NCBI GenBank assembly: GCA_015060965.1
Contig: SUXN01000011.1
Span: forward strand, 1 to 64,000
DNA: 64,000 bases
Source of the DNA: Bacteroidales bacterium
Lineage (GTDB): Bacteria > Bacteroidota > Bacteroidia > Bacteroidales > Bacteroidaceae
Reading direction: 5' to 3'
The notes below the pieces were generated by a model. That model saw only the letters and a list, made by a program, of their open reading frames with translations. It was not told where the DNA came from and made no database searches. Both the position numbers and the translations under genes were made by a program. Every line of letters starts with the position of its first letter. Positions within the stretch are counted from its first letter, which is position 1. This document shows, piece by piece, positions 45,526-55,500 of the stretch.

Positions 45526-45624
45526 GTCGACCGTTGGTTCGCTAAAGCTCATCAAAACCTCTTTAGTGTTTTCATTAAGGAATAGTCGAAATGACAAGTA
45601 CGCGAAAACAAAGCTGAACAACAA

Positions 45625-45662
45625 AAGAATCGGGCAGGAGTCACATACCCTGCCCGATTCTT
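45625..45662. terminator. Bidirectional terminator between esterase and small lipoprotein
   Basis: AAGAATCGGGCAGG (45625-45638) pairs with CCTGCCCGATTCTT (45649-45662). On the minus strand it is followed by TTGTTGTT. Confidence 0.8.
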
Positions 45663-45679
45663 ATAATAAAAGGGGTCAA

Positions 45680-45904
45680 TTACTTTCCTAACAATCTATT
45701 CGCCAGTTCCTCTTTCTCTTCGGCTGTCATATCATCCATGATCTCTGAAATCTCCTTCTCAAGTTCAGCAACCTTCTCAAAATCAAGATTTGCAATAGCT
45801 TCTGCCAGATCCTTCTTCATGTCAATAATCTTATCAACGTTAGAAGAACAAGATACAAAAAGGAAAGCACAGGCAGCCAATGCTGCGATAAACATCTTTT
45901 TCAT
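45680..45904 (-). CDS. Small lipoprotein, helical, unknown
   Basis: 74 residues. Signal peptide with lipobox 'FVSC' (Cys19), then an all-helical acidic domain with heptad-like spacing ('IIDMKKDLAEAIANLDFEKV', 'AELEKEISEIMDDM'). No named family is recognised. It lies 28 bases downstream of kbl, so it may share that transcript, but function is not implied. Confidence 0.75.
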   Translation of the reverse strand: MKKMFIAALAACAFLFVSCSSNVDKIIDMKKDLAEAIANLDFEKVAELEKEISEIMDDMTAEEKEELANRLLGK

Positions 45905-45931
45905 ATACCGATATTATAATAAATTAAACAA

Positions 45932-47122
45932 TCATTTTATTACACCGAGTTCCTTACCCACCTTGATGAAGGCATTGATAGCCTTGTCAAGATGCTCCTG
46001 CTCGTGAGCTGCCGAGAGCTGCACACGGATACGTGCCTGGCCCTTCGGAACAACCGGGTAGTAGAAACCGGTAACGAAAATACCCTCCTCGGCCATCTTC
46101 TGTGCGAACACCTGAGATAGTGGAGCGTCATACAACATCACAGCACAGATAGCCGACTGTGTAGGCTTGATGTCGAAGCCGGCAGCAAGCATCTTGTCGC
46201 GGAAATAGTTCACATTGTTCTGGAGCTTGGTGTGGAGCGCATCGCTCTCGGCAAGCATCTTGAACACCTCGATAGAGGCACCTACCACTGAAGGCGGCAA
46301 TGAGTTGGAGAAAAGATAAGGACGTGAGCGCTGGCGCAGCATATCGATAATCTCCTTACGGCCTGTTGTGAAGCCGCCCACTGCACCACCGAATGCCTTA
46401 CCCAATGTACCGGTAAAGATATCGATGCGGCCGTAGCAATCGAACTGCTCGGCAACGCCATGGCCTGTTGCACCTACCACACCGGCAGAGTGTGACTCGT
46501 CCACCATAACAAGAGCATCGTACTTCTCAGCAAGGTCACATATCTTGTCCATAGGAGCTACATTGCCGTCCATCGAGAAGACACCGTCGGTAACGATGAT
46601 GCGGTAACGCTGTGCCTGAGCCTCCTGCAAGCAACGCTCCAGGTCGGCCATATCGGCATTTGCATAGCGGTAACGCTGAGCCTTGCAAAGGCGTACACCG
46701 TCAATGATTGATGCGTGGTTCAGAGAGTCGGAGATGATAGCATCCTCGGCTGTGAAAAGTGGCTCGAAGAGACCGCCGTTGGCATCGAAGCAAGCTGCAT
46801 AGAGGATTGTATCCTCGGTCTTGAAATAGTCGGCAATAGCCTTCTCAAGGACTTTATGATAATCCTGTGTACCGCAGATGAAACGTACCGATGACATACC
46901 GAAGCCACGTGCCTCCATTGCCTCCTGCGCAGCCTTCATAAGACGCGGATTGTTAGACAGGCCAAGATAGTTGTTGGCACAGAAGTTCAGAGCCTTTGAG
47001 CCATCCTCAAGGGTAATCTCGGCAAACTGTTGCGATGCAATGTTACGTTCTCTCTTGTACAGACCGGCCTCATCAATGGCAGCCAGCTCATTCTGCAAAT
47101 ACTGTTGAAATTTACCGTACAT
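45932..47122 (-). CDS. kbl: Glycine C-acetyltransferase (2-amino-3-ketobutyrate CoA ligase)
   Basis: 396 residues, a PLP-dependent alpha-oxoamine synthase. Landmarks are 'CANNYLGLSNNPRLMKAA', 'FGMSSVRFICGTQDYHKVLE', 'VDESHSAGVVGATGHG' and the PLP-lysine in 'FTGTLGKAFGGAVGG'. It cleaves 2-amino-3-ketobutyrate with CoA to glycine and acetyl-CoA. The divergent neighbour is an epimerase-type threonine dehydrogenase that makes its substrate, so the pair forms the threonine-to-glycine route. Confidence 0.96.
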   Translation of the reverse strand: MYGKFQQYLQNELAAIDEAGLYKRERNIASQQFAEITLEDGSKALNFCANNYLGLSNNPRLMKAAQEAMEARGFGMSSVRFICGTQDYHKVLEKAIADYFKTEDTILYAACFDANGGLFEPLFTAEDAIISDSLNHASIIDGVRLCKAQRYRYANADMADLERCLQEAQAQRYRIIVTDGVFSMDGNVAPMDKICDLAEKYDALVMVDESHSAGVVGATGHGVAEQFDCYGRIDIFTGTLGKAFGGAVGGFTTGRKEIIDMLRQRSRPYLFSNSLPPSVVGASIEVFKMLAESDALHTKLQNNVNYFRDKMLAAGFDIKPTQSAICAVMLYDAPLSQVFAQKMAEEGIFVTGFYYPVVPKGQARIRVQLSAAHEQEHLDKAINAFIKVGKELGVIK

Positions 47123-47159
47123 AATCTATCTTATTTAAAATTCATACTTCATCGTTTCG

Positions 47160-47190
47160 CAAATGTACCTTTTTATCAAAAAAGACACAA
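47160..47190 (-). promoter_or_regulatory. Promoter of kbl
   Basis: On the minus strand: TTG, 20 bases, TACATTTG. Start is expected near 47153, about 30 bases before the kbl ATG. Confidence 0.6.
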
Positions 47191-47319
47191 TACCTGTTTC
47201 AAAAAAATAAAAAAAATTATTCAAAAAATTGTGGCAGAATATGAGTATTACAAAAATAAATGTAACTTTGAGGAGTGATAACATAATCATTGGTTAATAA
47301 CTCAAAGACATATAATATC

Positions 47320-48276
47320 ATGAAAAACGTATTGGTTATTGGCTCAACAGGACAGATTGGTTCGGAGCTCACAATGAAATTGCGTAATATGATTCCTGAC
47401 GGCAACATCGTTGCCGGTTACATACCCGGAGCAGAGCCCAAAGGGGTACTGCTCGAGAGCGGCCCGGCAGCCGAGGCTAACGTGAAGAATGCGCAGCAGC
47501 TTGCCGACATTGTAGAGAAATACAAGATTGACACAATATACAACCTCGCGGCATTGCTGTCCGCCGTTGCGGAGTCAAAGCCGTTGCTCGCATGGGATAT
47601 CCAGATGAACGGCCTCATCAACATCCTTGAGATTGCACGCGAGAAGAAATGCGCAGTGTTCACCCCGAGTTCTATAGGTTCGTTCGGCCCCAACACCCCA
47701 GCCGACAACACTCCACAGGACACAATACAGCGCCCACGCACAATGTACGGCGTGACAAAGGTTGCTACTGAGCTGCTCAGCGACTACTACTTTACAAAAT
47801 ATGGTGTAGACACCCGTGCGGTACGTTTCCCGGGCCTCATCTCAAACGTGACACTCCCCGGCGGCGGAACAACAGACTATGCTGTCGAGATTTACTACGC
47901 AGCTGTCAAGGGTGAGGATTTCGCGTGTCCTATCCAGGCCGGCACATTCATGGACATGATGTATATGCCCGATGCACTAAAGGCTGCAGTAGACATAATG
48001 AATGCCGACCCGTCACGCCTTGTACACCGCAACGCATTCAACGTGGCATCAATGAGCTTTGACCCTGAAATCATAAAGGCTTCTATCCTCAAGTATATTC
48101 CTGATTTCAAGATGCACTATGAGTTCGACCCTGTGCGTCAGGCAATCGCCGACTCATGGCCCAACAAGATGGATGACTCATGCGCACGCAACGAGTGGGA
48201 CTGGAAGCCATCGTACGACCTTGACTCAATGACACAGGATATGATAAAGACCCTGCGCGAGAGATTCGGAAAATAA
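47320..48276 (+). CDS. L-threonine 3-dehydrogenase, NAD-epimerase type
   Basis: 318 residues from ATG 47320; an earlier in-frame codon at 47290 has no support. Rossmann motif 'VLVIGSTGQIGSELTMKLR', then the extended SDR catalytic set: Ser in 'FTPSSIGSFGP' and Y-x3-K in 'MYGVTKVATELL'. This is the UDP-galactose-epimerase-like threonine dehydrogenase, distinct from the zinc type. It oxidises threonine to 2-amino-3-ketobutyrate. The divergent placement from kbl supports the assignment. Confidence 0.9.
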   Translation: MKNVLVIGSTGQIGSELTMKLRNMIPDGNIVAGYIPGAEPKGVLLESGPAAEANVKNAQQLADIVEKYKIDTIYNLAALLSAVAESKPLLAWDIQMNGLINILEIAREKKCAVFTPSSIGSFGPNTPADNTPQDTIQRPRTMYGVTKVATELLSDYYFTKYGVDTRAVRFPGLISNVTLPGGGTTDYAVEIYYAAVKGEDFACPIQAGTFMDMMYMPDALKAAVDIMNADPSRLVHRNAFNVASMSFDPEIIKASILKYIPDFKMHYEFDPVRQAIADSWPNKMDDSCARNEWDWKPSYDLDSMTQDMIKTLRERFGK

Positions 48277-48296
48277 ATCCGAGGACTGCAGAACAA

Positions 48297-48328
48297 TTGG
48301 CATCGGGAATATGTTTCATCTACATTGT
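48297..48328 (+). promoter_or_regulatory. Possible promoter of a 52-residue gene
   Basis: TTG (48297-48299), 21 bases, TACATTGT. The -7 box deviates at two positions. It lies between tdh and the small frame at 48343. Confidence 0.35.
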
Positions 48329-48342
48329 CGTATGTAAAACAG

Positions 48343-48501
48343 ATGAACATGAATGTAAAGAGAAAGTACCAACAACCCGAATGCTCTATTGTAGACTGCG
48401 AACTCAACAATGTAATCCTGACCGGGAGCATATACAGAAACGACTCCAAGGCTACAGGAACCGTCATTGACAGCAGTTGGGAAAGTATCATGCACAACTG
48501 A
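48343..48501 (+). CDS. 52-residue peptide, Bacteroidales small-protein type
   Basis: Frame from ATG 48343 (another ATG at 48349) to TGA 48501, reading MNMNVKRKYQQPECSIVDCE.. and ending ..SSWESIMHN. The N-terminal 'KYxxPECSIVD' pattern resembles the many short, uncharacterised Bacteroidales peptides that begin with a basic 'K.Y..P' segment. A possible promoter precedes it and a perfect palindrome begins at its stop. No function is known. Confidence 0.5.
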   Translation: MNMNVKRKYQQPECSIVDCELNNVILTGSIYRNDSKATGTVIDSSWESIMHN

Positions 48502-48540
48502 AAAAGAAAGACATCCCGCGGGATGTCTTTCTTTTTCAGT
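48497..48540. terminator. Perfect 44-bp palindrome, bidirectional terminator
   Basis: ACTGAAAAAGAAAGACATCC plus CG (48497-48518) is followed immediately by its exact complement (48519-48540). The natural A/T tracts give a T-run on both strands. It ends the 52-residue frame and, from the other side, nadA. Confidence 0.88.
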
Positions 48541-48563
48541 GTTTATAAGAGCCTCTTTGTCCT

Positions 48564-49544
48564 TTATTTGGAGAGTTCAAGCATTCTCACAATAGGTTTT
48601 TTCGCATCCTCGCGGATAGACTCGTCGAGTTCCACTGTTGGCCACTCGTATTTGAGAGTGTTGTACAGTTTCTCAAGAGTGTTGAGGCGCATATATGCGC
48701 ACTCATTGCAGGCACAAGGACCTGTCATAGGGGGCACCGGGATGAAATCTTTCTCGGGGCAGCGCTTCTGCATCTCGTGCAGGATGCCGCTCTCCGTGGC
48801 AACGATGAACTCCTTGGCGTCGCTCTTCTCGGCATACGAAAGGATTGCTGCGGTGGAACCGATGAAATCGGCAAGCGCAAGCACACCGCTCTTGCACTCG
48901 GGGTGCGCAAGGACCTTTGCATCGGGATGTGTGCTCCTGAGCTCCACAATCTTCTCTATCGAGAACTGCTCATGCACATGGCAACCGCCGTTCCACAGAA
49001 GCATATTGCGGTGAGTCACGGCATTGAGGTAACCGCCTAAGTTCTTGTCGGGAGCAAAGATAATCTTCTCGTCCTTGGGGAAGCTGTCCACTACCGCACG
49101 TGCATTGGTCGATGTAACCACAATGTCGGTAAGAGCCTTTACTGCCGCAGATGTATTCACATACGCAACTACCTTGTAACCTGGATGCTCGGCCTTGAAC
49201 TTCGCGAGTTCCTCTGCCGGACAGCTCTCGGCAAGCGAGCAGCCTGCATTGAGGTCAGGGATAAGCACAAGCTTATCGGGCGAGAGAATCTTGTTTGTCT
49301 CGGCCATGAAATGTACACCGCACATCACGATGATGTCGGCTGTTGTCTTCTCGGCCAACTGGGCCAGGGCAAGGCTATCGCCTACAAAATCGGCAACATC
49401 CTGCACTGCGCCGTCGGTATAATAGTGTGCAAGCACAACGGCATTCTTCTCCTGACACAAACGGCGGATTTCGGCCTTCAGGTCAACGCCCTCGGGTACC
49501 GGTTCATCGATGTACCCTTTCTCTTTCCATTCCTGCTTTATCAT
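48564..49544 (-). CDS. nadA: Quinolinate synthase
   Basis: 326 residues. A 4Fe-4S enzyme condensing iminoaspartate with dihydroxyacetone phosphate for NAD synthesis. Motifs are 'VLAHYYTDGAVQDVADFVGD', 'IVMCGVHFMAETNKIL', 'VTSTNARAVV', 'HPECKSGV' and 'PCACNECAYMRLNTLEKL', giving the cluster cysteines. Single gene with convergent palindromic terminator. nadB and nadC are not in the window. Confidence 0.97.
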   Translation of the reverse strand: MIKQEWKEKGYIDEPVPEGVDLKAEIRRLCQEKNAVVLAHYYTDGAVQDVADFVGDSLALAQLAEKTTADIIVMCGVHFMAETNKILSPDKLVLIPDLNAGCSLAESCPAEELAKFKAEHPGYKVVAYVNTSAAVKALTDIVVTSTNARAVVDSFPKDEKIIFAPDKNLGGYLNAVTHRNMLLWNGGCHVHEQFSIEKIVELRSTHPDAKVLAHPECKSGVLALADFIGSTAAILSYAEKSDAKEFIVATESGILHEMQKRCPEKDFIPVPPMTGPCACNECAYMRLNTLEKLYNTLKYEWPTVELDESIREDAKKPIVRMLELSK

Positions 49545-49667
49545 AATTGTATCTTTTTACCTTGAAACAAGGGGAATCCCCCCGGTGAGATATACCGCAA
49601 AGGTAACAAAAAATCATTTCAAACAAAAGGAGAGCAATGACAATAACCTTTTATAATGTTAAAACGG

Positions 49668-50213
49668 TTAAAACTTCATTGACATATATACTCCGCAACT
49701 GCCGTCGGGTGCCACTGTGGGAGAGACGACAAGGTCGTGTTCTTTGGCAAACGGCGTTGTAAAGAGCAGTCCGCTACCGACTCCTATCGCGGCACCTGCA
49801 AGCACATCCCACACATCGTGACGCTTGGCATACACCCTGCCCCACGCTACATAGCCGCTCACAAGATACGCCGGCACGCCCCATTTCCAACCGTAACGTT
49901 TCTGCAGGAAGGTTGCACCGGCGAAAGAGAACCCTGTGTGGTTCGACGGGAATGCATGGCTGTCACTACCGTCGGGACGTTCCTTCTTTACAGTGTATTT
50001 TAGCGCATAGCTCACGGCCACCGATACCGCCAAAGACTCACCCAACTGCAACAGGCCTTTGTAATCACCTTTGACAAGCGCGGCTCCGGCACCCACTGCA
50101 GCCGGAGCGAACATAGCAATGTCGGTGGAGGTCTCTATTGCATCGCGGCTCTGCGCCTGCAATGAAGACGATGCGAAATAGATAATGGATAGCAATAGCA
50201 ATATACGTTTCAT
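49668..50213 (-). CDS. PAP2-family phosphatase
   Basis: 181 residues from ATG 50213, where a signal peptide begins (cleaved near 'SSLQAQS'). The three PAP2 motifs are present: K-x6-RP ('KKERPDGSD'), PSNH ('FPSNHTGFSFAG') and a variant third motif, 'GRVYAKRHDVWDVLAGA', in which the usual Ser is Gly. Such enzymes dephosphorylate lipid or undecaprenyl pyrophosphates at the periplasmic face. It is last in an operon with SPFH, ribbon-helix-helix and DUF3784 genes (gap of 5 bases). Confidence 0.88.
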   Translation of the reverse strand: MKRILLLLSIIYFASSSLQAQSRDAIETSTDIAMFAPAAVGAGAALVKGDYKGLLQLGESLAVSVAVSYALKYTVKKERPDGSDSHAFPSNHTGFSFAGATFLQKRYGWKWGVPAYLVSGYVAWGRVYAKRHDVWDVLAGAAIGVGSGLLFTTPFAKEHDLVVSPTVAPDGSCGVYMSMKF

Positions 50214-50218
50214 AGCCT

Positions 50219-50527
50219 TCACTTCTTTTTTACCCATGTATAGATAAGAATGAAATATATTACCACAAGAACAGCGATACCTATCGAGAGATACTCCCTC
50301 TCGGCCTCGCCCCAGCCCAAAAGGGCTGCAACCACAAGCCCTATAGTAATAAGGACAAGCAGCGAGGAGACCAACAGACGCAGACGCTGTACATTGTATT
50401 TGGCTCTTTTCTCCTTTGATGCCGTGTTATACCCCGAGATAAGGAAATCGCCCTTACCGAATGCTATCACCACGGCAAGCAGCAGTAGCACCAACGATAC
50501 TATATAATCATCAAGAGCTCCATTCAT
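50219..50527 (-). CDS. DUF3784 small membrane protein
   Basis: 102 residues with three hydrophobic helices (about 8-24, 52-70 and 80-98). The loop after helix 1, 'GKGDFLISGYNTASKEKRAK', is the DUF3784 hallmark. Function is unknown. It sits third in the SPFH operon. Confidence 0.85.
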   Translation of the reverse strand: MNGALDDYIVSLVLLLLAVVIAFGKGDFLISGYNTASKEKRAKYNVQRLRLLVSSLLVLITIGLVVAALLGWGEAEREYLSIGIAVLVVIYFILIYTWVKKK

Positions 50528-50539
50528 AGCATATTCCGG

Positions 50540-50722
50540 TTATTCATTATCACTACTGTTATCTTTATTCTTGGGCAACCGGCCGGCCTTGCGCAGGGCA
50601 TCGGTTATTATATACTCCAGTTGCCCGTTGACACTGCGGAACTCGTCGGCAGCCCATTTTTCGAGCGCCGACATAGTTTCGCCGTTTATGCGTAACACAA
50701 AAGATTTCTTATCTTTTGCCAT
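50540..50722 (-). CDS. Arc-like ribbon-helix-helix protein
   Basis: 60 residues. 'KKSFVLRINGETMSALEKWA' with the following 'FRSVNGQLEYIITDALRKAG' is an Arc/MetJ-type strand-helix-helix. The polar tail is disordered. It is often found directly after SPFH genes, as here, and has been annotated as an Arc-like DNA-binding protein. It may autoregulate the operon; this is inference. Confidence 0.85.
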   Translation of the reverse strand: MAKDKKSFVLRINGETMSALEKWAADEFRSVNGQLEYIITDALRKAGRLPKNKDNSSDNE

Positions 50723-50732
50723 AGCCGCGGTT

Positions 50733-51647
50733 TTACTGGTACAACGAGCCTGCGTTCACGACAGGCGTTGCAGCCCTGTCACTTGTGAGCACTACCATAA
50801 GATTGCTCACCATAGCAGCCTTCTTCTCCTCATCGAGCTCAATGATTTCCTTCTCACTCAACTGCTCAAGTGCCATCTGCACCATTCCTACAGCACCCTC
50901 CACAATCTTGTGACGTGCAGCCACCATCGCTGTTGCCTGCTGACGCTGAAGCATCGCGCTTGCAATCTCAGGAGCATAGGCAAGATAGCTGATGCGCGCC
51001 TCCATGACCTCGATACCCGCAATGGCGAGCCTCTCGGCAAGCGACTTCTCGAGCAGGTCATTTACCTCCTCGCCACCGTTACGCAGAGTGATTGCAGCAT
51101 CCTCATCCTCGAGATTGTCGTAAGGGTAGGCACCCGCAAGGTTACGTATGGCAGCCTCGCTCTGTATATCGACAAAACGTGAGTAGTCATCGACCTCGAA
51201 CGAAGCCTTGAAAGTATCCTTGACCCTCCACACAAGCACCACGCCAATCATTATGGGGTTACCCATGAGGTCATTCACCTTGATGGGCTCGCCGTTCAGA
51301 TTACGCGCACGCAGCGACACGTTCATTTTACCGGTAAAAGGATTCATGAAGAAGAAACCGTTCTCAACCACTGTACCTACATACTTTCCGAAGAAGGTCA
51401 CAACAGCGCTCTCGTTAGGGTTGACAATAAAAAGACCGCGCATGAACACAAGCGATACGACAGGTACGATAAAACATATACCCCACAAGTCAGAGCCACC
51501 ATTGGCAAGCATCGTAATGGGGAGAGCCGCACCGCCGATAAGACCGACAAGGGTCAGGAACAGAGCCACCCATCCGCTTGAAGGGGTTATAAACTTCTCT
51601 TTACCCAGAACCTCAGTTCCAACATTTTTCTTTTCCATAATTTCCAT
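50733..51647 (-). CDS. SPFH/Band 7 family membrane protein
   Basis: 304 residues. Two hydrophobic segments (about 27-47 and 50-75) are followed by the SPFH domain ('[20 protein letters not shown]', '[20 protein letters not shown]') and a helical C terminus with '[20 protein letters not shown]' and a Glu/Lys-rich coiled coil. SPFH proteins form large membrane-microdomain scaffolds. It is first of a four-gene operon with a canonical promoter. A start at 51638 is nearly as good. Confidence 0.92.
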   Translation of the reverse strand: MEIMEKKNVGTEVLGKEKFITPSSGWVALFLTLVGLIGGAALPITMLANGGSDLWGICFIVPVVSLVFMRGLFIVNPNESAVVTFFGKYVGTVVENGFFFMNPFTGKMNVSLRARNLNGEPIKVNDLMGNPIMIGVVLVWRVKDTFKASFEVDDYSRFVDIQSEAAIRNLAGAYPYDNLEDEDAAITLRNGGEEVNDLLEKSLAERLAIAGIEVMEARISYLAYAPEIASAMLQRQQATAMVAARHKIVEGAVGMVQMALEQLSEKEIIELDEEKKAAMVSNLMVVLTSDRAATPVVNAGSLYQ

Positions 51648-51685
51648 TTTATAAGTTAATACTTTTTGATATCATTTTGATATCG

Positions 51686-51715
51686 CAAAGATATACACAT
51701 TTTTTTGTTATACAA
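51686..51715 (-). promoter_or_regulatory. Promoter of the SPFH operon
   Basis: On the minus strand: TTG, 19 bases, TATCTTTG. The start near 51680 leaves about 32 bases to the ATG, in which GATATC occurs twice (51668-51685), a possible operator for the operon's Arc-like protein. Confidence 0.55.
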
Positions 51716-51813
51716 GAAATGAAAGATAATTTTTATCAAAAACGGGTCAAAGGGGAAGATTTCTCGCCACTAATGCCTATCTTAGCGAACAAATAACAGA
51801 AAACACCATATCA

Positions 51814-52482
51814 ATGGAACTAATAAATGCCATTTTCAATTGGTTCAGCAACATAACCATGTTGCAGATAATTGATTTTGTGGGAACATTCGCATTTGCC
51901 ATAAGCGGTATACGCCTCGCTTCGGCAAAGCATTTCGACTGGTTCGGAGCCTACGTGGTGGGCGCAGCCACTGCCATAGGCGGCGGAACACTACGCGATG
52001 TAATGCTCGATGTACCCGTATTCTGGATGCACGACGGATTCTACCTCTCGTGTACAGGACTTGCGTTATTGTGGGTGATACTTTTCAGGAAGTTTCTGGT
52101 TCACATGCACAATACATTCTTCATCTTTGACGCCGTGGGACTTGCACTCTTCACCATTGTGGGCATACAGAAGACACTCGACTGCGACCTCCCGATTTGG
52201 GTGGCTATAGTCATGGGTACAATGACCGGTGCCGCCGGCGGTGTCATACGCGATGTGCTCATCAACGAAGTACCGCTGATATTCCGAAAGGAGATCTATG
52301 CAATGGCCTGCGTTGTCGGAGGTGTGGTATTCGGCATATGTGATTGGTCAGGGTGCGCCAATGCAATAACGCACATCGCTTGCGGAGCTGCAGTATTCCT
52401 GACACGCGTACTGGCCGTGAAATACCAGATTTGCCTGCCCACCCTCAAGTCCGAGGATGAACCGATAAACAAGAAACAATAA
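51814..52482 (+). CDS. TRIC/YadS-type (UPF0126) membrane channel
   Basis: 222 residues, about seven hydrophobic helices built as an internal duplication. Each half carries the glycine-rich signature followed by Arg-Asp: 'GAATAIGGGTLRDVMLD' and 'GTMTGAAGGVIRDVLINE'. Prokaryotic TRIC homologues form trimeric cation channels; glycine transport has also been proposed for some. The second GH20 gene starts 30 bases later, so the two may be co-transcribed. Confidence 0.92.
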   Translation: MELINAIFNWFSNITMLQIIDFVGTFAFAISGIRLASAKHFDWFGAYVVGAATAIGGGTLRDVMLDVPVFWMHDGFYLSCTGLALLWVILFRKFLVHMHNTFFIFDAVGLALFTIVGIQKTLDCDLPIWVAIVMGTMTGAAGGVIRDVLINEVPLIFRKEIYAMACVVGGVVFGICDWSGCANAITHIACGAAVFLTRVLAVKYQICLPTLKSEDEPINKKQ

Positions 52483-52511
52483 AACATTTAATAACCAAAG
52501 AATAACTGACC

Positions 52512-55500
52512 ATGAAGAAATTCACACTTACCTTTTTAATCATGTTGCTTTGCCTGCCTATGGCAGTACTTGCCGACAGCGACATCAACCTGACCCCGTT
52601 GCCGATGAAGATGACAAAGGGAACAGGCACACTCACATTGCCGCAGAGCTTTTCAATTGCCACAAACGGATTGGATGATGCGTGCAGTGCAGAGGCGCAA
52701 AAGTTCGCCGACCTTTTCAAAGAAGTGACAGGCTACAGCATCACAATAAAGAAAGAAGAAGCAGATGCCCTGATACAAATGAGCATGTACGACGGTAGCG
52801 AGGAACTCGGCAACGAGGGTTACACTCTCGACATCACCACGGACGGTATCGCCGTCACCGCCAACGCTGCCAACGGCTTCTACTACGCGTTCCAGAGCAT
52901 AAAGAAGATGCTCCCTGCAAATGTAATGGCAGAGGTTAAAGACAGCAAGGTGACAGAATACACGCTCCCCGTCGTGAGCATTGTCGATGCTCCACGCTTT
53001 GAGTACCGCGGATTCATGCTCGACGTAAGCCGCCACTATTTCAGCCTTGACCAGATAAAGCGCATGATAGACGTGATGTCATACTACAAGATGAACCGTT
53101 TCCACTGGCATCTTACCGATGACCAGGGATGGCGCTTCGAGGTAAAGAAATACCCGCTCCTGACAACTGTGGGCGCTACACGCAACGACAACTGGATTAC
53201 TGACCGTGTATATGGCGGCTACTACACAGGAGAACCATACGGTCCCTATTTCTACACACAGGACGAGTGCCGCGAGATTGTGGCATACGCAGCCGAACGC
53301 CACATCGAGGTGGTGCCCGAGGTTGAGTTCCCCGGCCACTCGTGCGCAGTGAACGCAGCATACCCGGAGCTCAGCTGCAACCCCAACGGAGCACACAACG
53401 TACAGGTAAACGGAGGTGTATACGCCGATGTGCTGAACGTAGCAAGCCCATTGGTAATGCAGTTCGCCAAGGATGTGCTGGATGAGATAATAGAGGTGTT
53501 CCCATACAGCCAGATTCACATCGGTGGCGACGAGACACCTACCAGTGCATGGCAGAGCAATGCCGAGTGCCAGGCAATGATGCAGGAACTCGGGTTGACC
53601 AACGTACGTCAGTTGCAGTCACACTTTGTGCGCAAGCTCTCGGATTATGTGACATCGAAGGAGGGCGACAAGAAACGCACCGTGATAATGTGGAACGAGA
53701 GCCTCACAGCCAGTGGAACCGACGAGGAACTCATCAAGGGAACAGGCGGTACTATGATGTGCTGGGAGATAGGCAATGCACAGCCATGCGCCTTGAAGGC
53801 CGCACAGTATGGCATGAAATCCATCATCACCACACAGGTACCCTACTACATCAACCGACGCCAGAGCACCGACGCCGACGAGCCAAAGGTTGCAGGCCAC
53901 GGAACAGACAATGTGAAGGCGGTATATGACTACGTACCCGTTCCCGCAAGCGTTCCGAAGGCATTGCAGAAATTCTACATCGGTGTACAGGGAACATTCT
54001 GGACAGAGCACGTACAGGACTACACACTGCTCGAATATCTTGCCCTGCCACGCCTCATGGCCCTTGCCGAGACAGGATGGACACCTGCTGCAAAGAAGAA
54101 TTTCAGCGATTTCCAGCAGCGCATCACCAAAGATACCCTGTTGCTCAACTACAACAATTATGACTATGGCCGTCACTACATCCTCGGCAACGAGAGCGGA
54201 ACGGAAAGCAAGGTGATGCCTACCCCATCGACTGATGAGAAGCAGATCTGGTACCGCATCGTGACAACAGCTACCGACGCCCGCGCAGGACGCTGCATAC
54301 AGTTGTTGCGCGAGAACTCAAGCGAAATCGGCACAGGCAATGCAAAGGCAGGACGCCTGTGGAACAGCGCAATCATTGAGGACGAGAACAACGAGGGCTA
54401 CGACTACCAGTTATGGGCCTTCATGCAGGACCCTGAAAACCCCGAGCGTTGGGCGATAGTATGTAAAGCCAAACCTGACGGGTCGGTGAACGGCAAGCCG
54501 ACAGCAGAGAACAACACCGGCCGCTGGGACTATGACGAGAACAACCGTCACTATGACTTCATCCTCGGCGACAAGGTATACGCACAGAACGGCAACAACT
54601 ACAACTACAGCATCCGCAGCCAGAAGGTATCGAACGGCAACATGTGCCTCAACTATGCAGGCCCCGGACAGACATACTCCATAAACCTGTGGAACGACCC
54701 GGCCGACGGCAACGGCGGTATATGGGAGTTCCGCCCGTTGGAAGCACAGGGAAGCGACATCATAGTCGACTACCCGACAGAGGGTACCGTGTACCGCATT
54801 GTCAACAACACCGAGCGCTTCAAGGGAGTTACACTCTACGACAACAACGACGGTATCGTCACAGCCACAAGACAGGAATATGGCGCTGACGTATGGGAGG
54901 TTGCAGAGACAGCATCCACAGCCAACGGACAGACATTCAAACTGCGTAATGCAGTGACAGGCCGCTACATAAGCAACACCACAGCTCCTGTTGCGTTGGG
55001 CGAGAGCGGAGCCACACTGACAAACGTGTACAACAGCAAAAGCGGTGATTTCAGTATCAAGGCCGGCGAAGAGGCGCTCTACCCAGTCCCCGAGCGTGCA
55101 GCATCGAACCCCAACACCTTGAACAAGGGCGGCATCTACCCACAGGGAACAGGCTGGGTGTATGAGAAGGCATGTATGATAAGTTACATCTGCATGGACC
55201 AGAACGGCAACCTTATAGACAGCTATATCAAGAGCGTAGCAGAAGGCAGCAGCTTCACAGCCAACGCGCCAGAGATAGAGAACCACGATATTATCAAGTA
55301 CGAAGAGACAGGCAGCAACAGCGCACCTGTATTCGAGAATATAAACGAGAGCAAGACCGTCAATGTCACATACAGGCGAGTTGCATACAACGTGACATAC
55401 CGTTGCTTCACTGCCGACGGCAACCTCATTGCCGAGGTTGCAGAGCCTTGCCCCATCGGCGAGAGCTACTCTGTAGCCTACCCCGAAGTAGAGTTCTTCT

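Noticed and set aside
54411..55286. 291-residue minus-strand frame opposite the modular GH20
   Set aside because: Cys/Val/Ala-rich shadow frame without homology.
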